Shown here: positions 61,436 to 64,000 of the stretch, in pieces
Layout of the letters: every line of letters begins with the position of its first letter
Position numbering within the stretch: the first letter of the stretch is position 1
Origin: Sphingobacteriales bacterium
GTDB taxonomy: Bacteria > Bacteroidota > Bacteroidia > Chitinophagales > Chitinophagaceae
Length of the DNA: 64,000 bases
Direction of reading: 5' to 3'
Assembly: GCA_016219985.1 (NCBI GenBank)
Contig: JACRJO010000010.1
Location: forward strand, 164,374 to 228,373
Position numbers and translations under genes: made by a program
The notes under the pieces: model-generated
What the model was told of the DNA's origin: nothing
Databases searched by the model: none
What the model saw: only the letters and a program-made list of their open reading frames with translations

Positions 61436-61812
61436 TAATCAGAGCCTGTATTATTACGCCAGTAGAAATGAGGGAATGCGCATTGTCCTCCGCCCGGCAG
61501 GGGAAGTGGTTCAAACAAAAGGAACCTTACAAACAGGGGTGGACATAAAATGGTTTCCTTTGTCCACCCCATTTGAAAAATCTTTCAGATAGCACAGCCG
61601 GCCCGCGCCGGGCGGGGGATCACTCTCCCGGGTTTGCGTAATTTCTCAACTGAAGGACATTGCTCTTTGAGTGGCATGATTTTCCCGCAAAGAATTAAAA
61701 GACTGGCCTATAACAGCAGCGGCTTCATTTATCGTGAAGTCTTAAAAGCTTTGCGGGACATAAAATTACCGCGATGCGGGAATTTCCTTCCCCTCTTCCC
61801 GGCCAAAAGTAA
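61436..61812. repeat. Composite intergenic repeat B2-A2-C2
   Basis: Counterparts of B1, A1 and C1 lie here as B2 (61436-61560), A2 (61561-61650) and C2 (61708-61812). The order differs from the first copy. Sequence identity is high enough to see by eye but contains many substitutions. Confidence 0.65.
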
Positions 61813-61874
61813 TTGCCGCCCTGCCTTATGGCGAAGCAGGCCGAAAATGTGTAAGCCACGAATTGACATGCCTG

Positions 61875-61891
61875 CCTGCCGGTTAGGCAGG
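61875..61891. repeat. Palindrome CCTGCC-GGTTA-GGCAGG
   Basis: A 6-bp perfect hairpin of the CCTGCC type, common between genes in Bacteroidota, inside the noncoding stretch 61242-62169. An open frame on the plus strand (61634-62134) runs across the repeats and is not a real gene. Confidence 0.5.
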
Positions 61892-62047
61892 AAAGGCAGG
61901 AAAGGATTCGCTTTGCAAATGCTGCCTTCAGCAGGGGCCACTGAGCTGCTTGCTCGCCTCGCGGCGAAGCAAGCTCGCCTGAGAGCGAAGCAGGAATTCC
62001 CTTCTCATCTTACCGCCTTCCCGGCTAAAACTGTTTGTTTTCCCCTC

Positions 62048-62126
62048 TTTTGGCGAAGCAGGCTCGCCTTTGGCGAAGCAGGCTCGCCTTTGGCGAAGCA
62101 GGCTCGCCTTTGGCGAAGCAGGCCGG
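62048..62126. repeat. Tandem array of a 20-bp unit
   Basis: About four copies of a 20-base unit TTTGGCGAAGCAGGCTCGCC. Each unit holds the short inverted repeat GGCGA/TCGCC. Single, diverged words of the same kind (GGCGAAGCAGGC) occur at about 61829 and 61972. Confidence 0.75.
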
Positions 62127-62169
62127 GCAGTTAGCCGGAAGGATACGGTAAAGAAGAATATTATTCCTT

Positions 62170-62436
62170 TTATTTTGACGGCAGTTTCCGCGGATTATTC
62201 AAATAGTCAGCCACTATTTCCTCCATATCAATTTCCATCAGGTTGGCAAGGGTCAGCAACCACATCAGTACGTCAGCGAATTCTTCCTTTGCATTTTGCC
62301 GGTCCCCGCCGGCGATCGCCGAAGAGAGCTCGCCCACTTCTTCGTGGAACCAGAGGGCGGTATGATAAATACCCCGCTCATTATCTGTTTTGAAATACCG
62401 GTCTTTGACGATTTTTTGCAGCGCTGAAATTTCCAT
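62170..62436 (-). CDS. MazG-like nucleotide pyrophosphohydrolase
   Basis: An 88-residue all-alpha NTP pyrophosphohydrolase from the ATG at 62436; the longer frame to 62523 overlaps the methyltransferase. Metal-binding helices EEVGELSSAI and EEFADVLMWLL are present. It removes or checks nucleotides in the cytoplasm; the exact substrate is unknown. It lies 19 bases after the RNA methyltransferase stop on the same strand. Confidence 0.85.
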   Translation of the reverse strand: MEISALQKIVKDRYFKTDNERGIYHTALWFHEEVGELSSAIAGGDRQNAKEEFADVLMWLLTLANLMEIDMEEIVADYLNNPRKLPSK

Positions 62437-62455
62437 ATTGATAAAACGTTGGTGG

Positions 62456-63634
62456 TTAGATTTTTTCTTTTGGGAGGGCCTTGCTGCCGCTGTATAATTC
62501 ATATTCCAGCAGGCGGCAGTCAATGGTGCTGGTGTAAAATTCGATACGGCGCTTTGCTTTCAGCCCGATTTTTTTGGCGAGTTCCAGGTTGCCGGTGAAT
62601 ACATAGCCAAAATAACCCCCGCATTTTTGTTTCATAAAATCACCGATCCGGCTGTAGGTAATCTCCAGTTCTTTTACATCCCCCAGCCGCTCCCCGTATT
62701 CGGGATTTACCATAAAAATACCGGGAACGCCGGGCGGTATTTCCGTGGCGGCAAAATCGCAAACAGCGAATTCGATCAGCCCCGCCACACCGGCGGCGAT
62801 GGCATTCTTCTTTGAATTTTCGATGGCCCTTGCGCTGTAATCGGTAGCGATAATCCGGAGACCGGGCACTTCCCTGATCTGTTCTTCCAGCCGGGCATCT
62901 TCCCGCAGGTAAACCGATTCGTCATAGCCCTGCAGGTGCATAAACGCATAGTTGGTCCGGAATAACCCCGGCCGCCGGTTGCTGGCGATCATTGCCGCTT
63001 CGATGGCGATCGTACCCGAGCCACACATGGGGTTTACAAAAGGAGATTTGCGGTCCCACTGCGTTGCATAAACCGTCGCGGCAGCGAGGGCTTCCAGCAT
63101 TGGCGCCTGTCCCGGTATTTTCCGGTACCCGTGCCGGCCCAGCGAATCACCGGAAGTATCAATAAATATTTCCGCCTTTTCATTTTTCCAGAACAGGTGG
63201 ATAACGGCCCCGGTCAGCGCCGAACCCGTTGAAGGGCGAGTACCTCTTTTTTCCCGTAACCGGTCCACGATTGCATCCTTCACCCGGAGATTGGCAAACA
63301 TGCTGTTGTTAATGGTCGGGTTGTTGACATTACTGGTAATGGAAAAATAACCCGGTTCCGGCAAAATATTTTCCCAGGGATAGTCAAGCAGGTTTTTATA
63401 AATGGCATCCGCATTTTCAGCTTCAAATGACCGGAGACTGTATAAAACCTGGCTGGCACAGCGGAGATTCAGGTTTAACCGGATACAATCATTAATGCTG
63501 CCGGACAGGCGGACGCCTGTAATAAAAGCCTCTTCTGTTTTAAATCCCAGTTCTCGTACTTCCTGTTCCAGGTAGGGGGAAAGCCGTTTGGGACAAGTAA
63601 TAATAATGCTCCCTTTGTCCGTAAATAGATTCAT
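62456..63634 (-). CDS. THUMP-domain class I RNA methyltransferase
   Basis: A 392-residue methyltransferase. An N-terminal THUMP domain (about residues 60-160) is followed by a Rossmann-type SAM domain with NPMCGSGTIAIEAA and the catalytic-loop segment NPEYGERL, where many relatives have NPPYGERL. It modifies a guanosine in rRNA or tRNA, and relatives are annotated as RlmL-like 23S rRNA m2G methyltransferases. It begins the two-gene run with the MazG-like gene. Confidence 0.85.
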   Translation of the reverse strand: MNLFTDKGSIIITCPKRLSPYLEQEVRELGFKTEEAFITGVRLSGSINDCIRLNLNLRCASQVLYSLRSFEAENADAIYKNLLDYPWENILPEPGYFSITSNVNNPTINNSMFANLRVKDAIVDRLREKRGTRPSTGSALTGAVIHLFWKNEKAEIFIDTSGDSLGRHGYRKIPGQAPMLEALAAATVYATQWDRKSPFVNPMCGSGTIAIEAAMIASNRRPGLFRTNYAFMHLQGYDESVYLREDARLEEQIREVPGLRIIATDYSARAIENSKKNAIAAGVAGLIEFAVCDFAATEIPPGVPGIFMVNPEYGERLGDVKELEITYSRIGDFMKQKCGGYFGYVFTGNLELAKKIGLKAKRRIEFYTSTIDCRLLEYELYSGSKALPKEKI

Positions 63635-63689
63635 AATGGGGCTAAAGATAGAGCTTTGCTGAATCCCTGCTTTCTGTTAGCTAATTTGA

Positions 63690-64000
63690 TGATGTGCCAA
63701 TATTATAATGTGCCAATTAGCCAATGTATTAATGTGCCAATGGGGAGTCACTATAGTAGAATCAGTTTTACAGGGTTCGGAGGGGGAGATAAGAAATTTT
63801 TGGAATTTGACGATTTGATGATGTGCCAATTAGCCAATGTATCAATGTGCCAATGGGGAGTCACTATGGTAGAATTAGTTTTACAGGGTTCGGAGGGGGA
63901 GATAAGAAATTTTTGGAATTTGACGATTTGATGATGTGCCAATTAGCCAATGTATCAATGTGCCAATGGGGAGTCACTATAATTGAATTAGTCTTAAAGG
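63690..64000. repeat. 113-bp tandem repeat at the window edge
   Basis: Three units begin GATGATGTGCCAAT near 63690, 63818 and 63931 and repeat every 113 bp (the block GCCAATTAGCCAATGTAT is found at 63712, 63825 and 63938). The first unit has a 16-base extra piece that repeats AATGTGCCAA. It continues past the right edge. Since 113 is not a multiple of three, a protein repeat is unlikely. Confidence 0.8.

Noticed and set aside
62048..62126. Possible CRISPR array
   Set aside because: The units are 20 bp with no spacers, and there are no cas genes nearby.
61634..62134. Plus-strand frame of 166 codons with KQARLRAKQ-like repeats
   Set aside because: It is produced by the 20-bp tandem repeat and the composite repeat, both noncoding.
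63690..64000. Possible CRISPR array or protein repeat
   Set aside because: The 113-bp unit has no repeat/spacer pattern, and the period is not a multiple of three.

Overview
The window comes from a Bacteroidota chromosome, most like the Chitinophagaceae. The supporting signs are short TTG / TAnnTTTG promoters, LytTR regulators paired with membrane histidine kinases, a TonB receptor followed by a DUF4249 lipoprotein, DUF5916 and DUF2911 proteins, many small lipoproteins, and intergenic palindromes such as CCGATAGCTATCGG.

Layout. 1-2.7 kb: a stress-type cluster (erythromycin esterase N-terminus, alpha/beta hydrolase, phosphoribosyltransferase, CDP-alcohol phosphatidyltransferase, Hsp20). 3.1-6.7 kb: a three-gene acyl-CoA carboxylase operon. 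6.7-8.8 kb: an MtfA-like peptidase, a membrane protein and a lipoprotein. 9.1-21.5 kb: the most notable region, a multiheme cytochrome locus. It holds two NHL-propeller proteins, four secreted c-type cytochromes with 30 CXXCH plus 2 CX3CH motifs in total, a secreted probable outer-membrane barrel, an OB-fold lipoprotein and a fused CcsBA haem-attachment protein. Together these have the parts of an extracellular electron-transfer conduit, including a tetraheme protein that looks like the OmcE-type nanowire cytochromes. 21.5-24.1 kb: unknown protein, HflX, Rieske protein. 24.2-24.4 kb: tRNA-Asn and a second tRNA-Asn copy with a palindrome inserted in each of two loops. 24.5-31.6 kb: NHL lipoprotein, HigBA, a decayed serine recombinase and an AT-rich segment with the first LytTR pair. 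32-41 kb: frameshifted lipocalin-like gene, second LytTR pair, Crp/Fnr regulator, TonB receptor and DUF4249, joined by what looks like a regulatory cascade. 41-46 kb: a TetR-controlled operon. 47-58 kb: repair, lipoprotein, hydrolase and small enzyme genes. 58.2-62.1 kb: rearranged intergenic repeats around the third LytTR pair. 62.2-63.6 kb: MazG-like and RNA methyltransferase genes. 63.7-64 kb: a 113-bp tandem repeat running off the window.

How the genes work together. In the cytochrome locus, CcsBA would attach haem to exported apocytochromes. The lipoprotein cytochrome and the two large multiheme proteins could carry electrons across or beyond the outer membrane, with the barrel and NHL propellers as scaffold. 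The two cytochrome operons share a promoter architecture (TATGA-N6-TCATT-N16-GTCATA), which suggests joint control. At 33-41 kb, TAGAC direct repeats 20-21 bp apart lie upstream of both the LytTR operon and the Crp/Fnr gene, and a 5-4-5 palindrome lies 37 bp ahead of the -7 element at both downstream promoters. All functional statements are inferred from sequence reading only; no database search was run.
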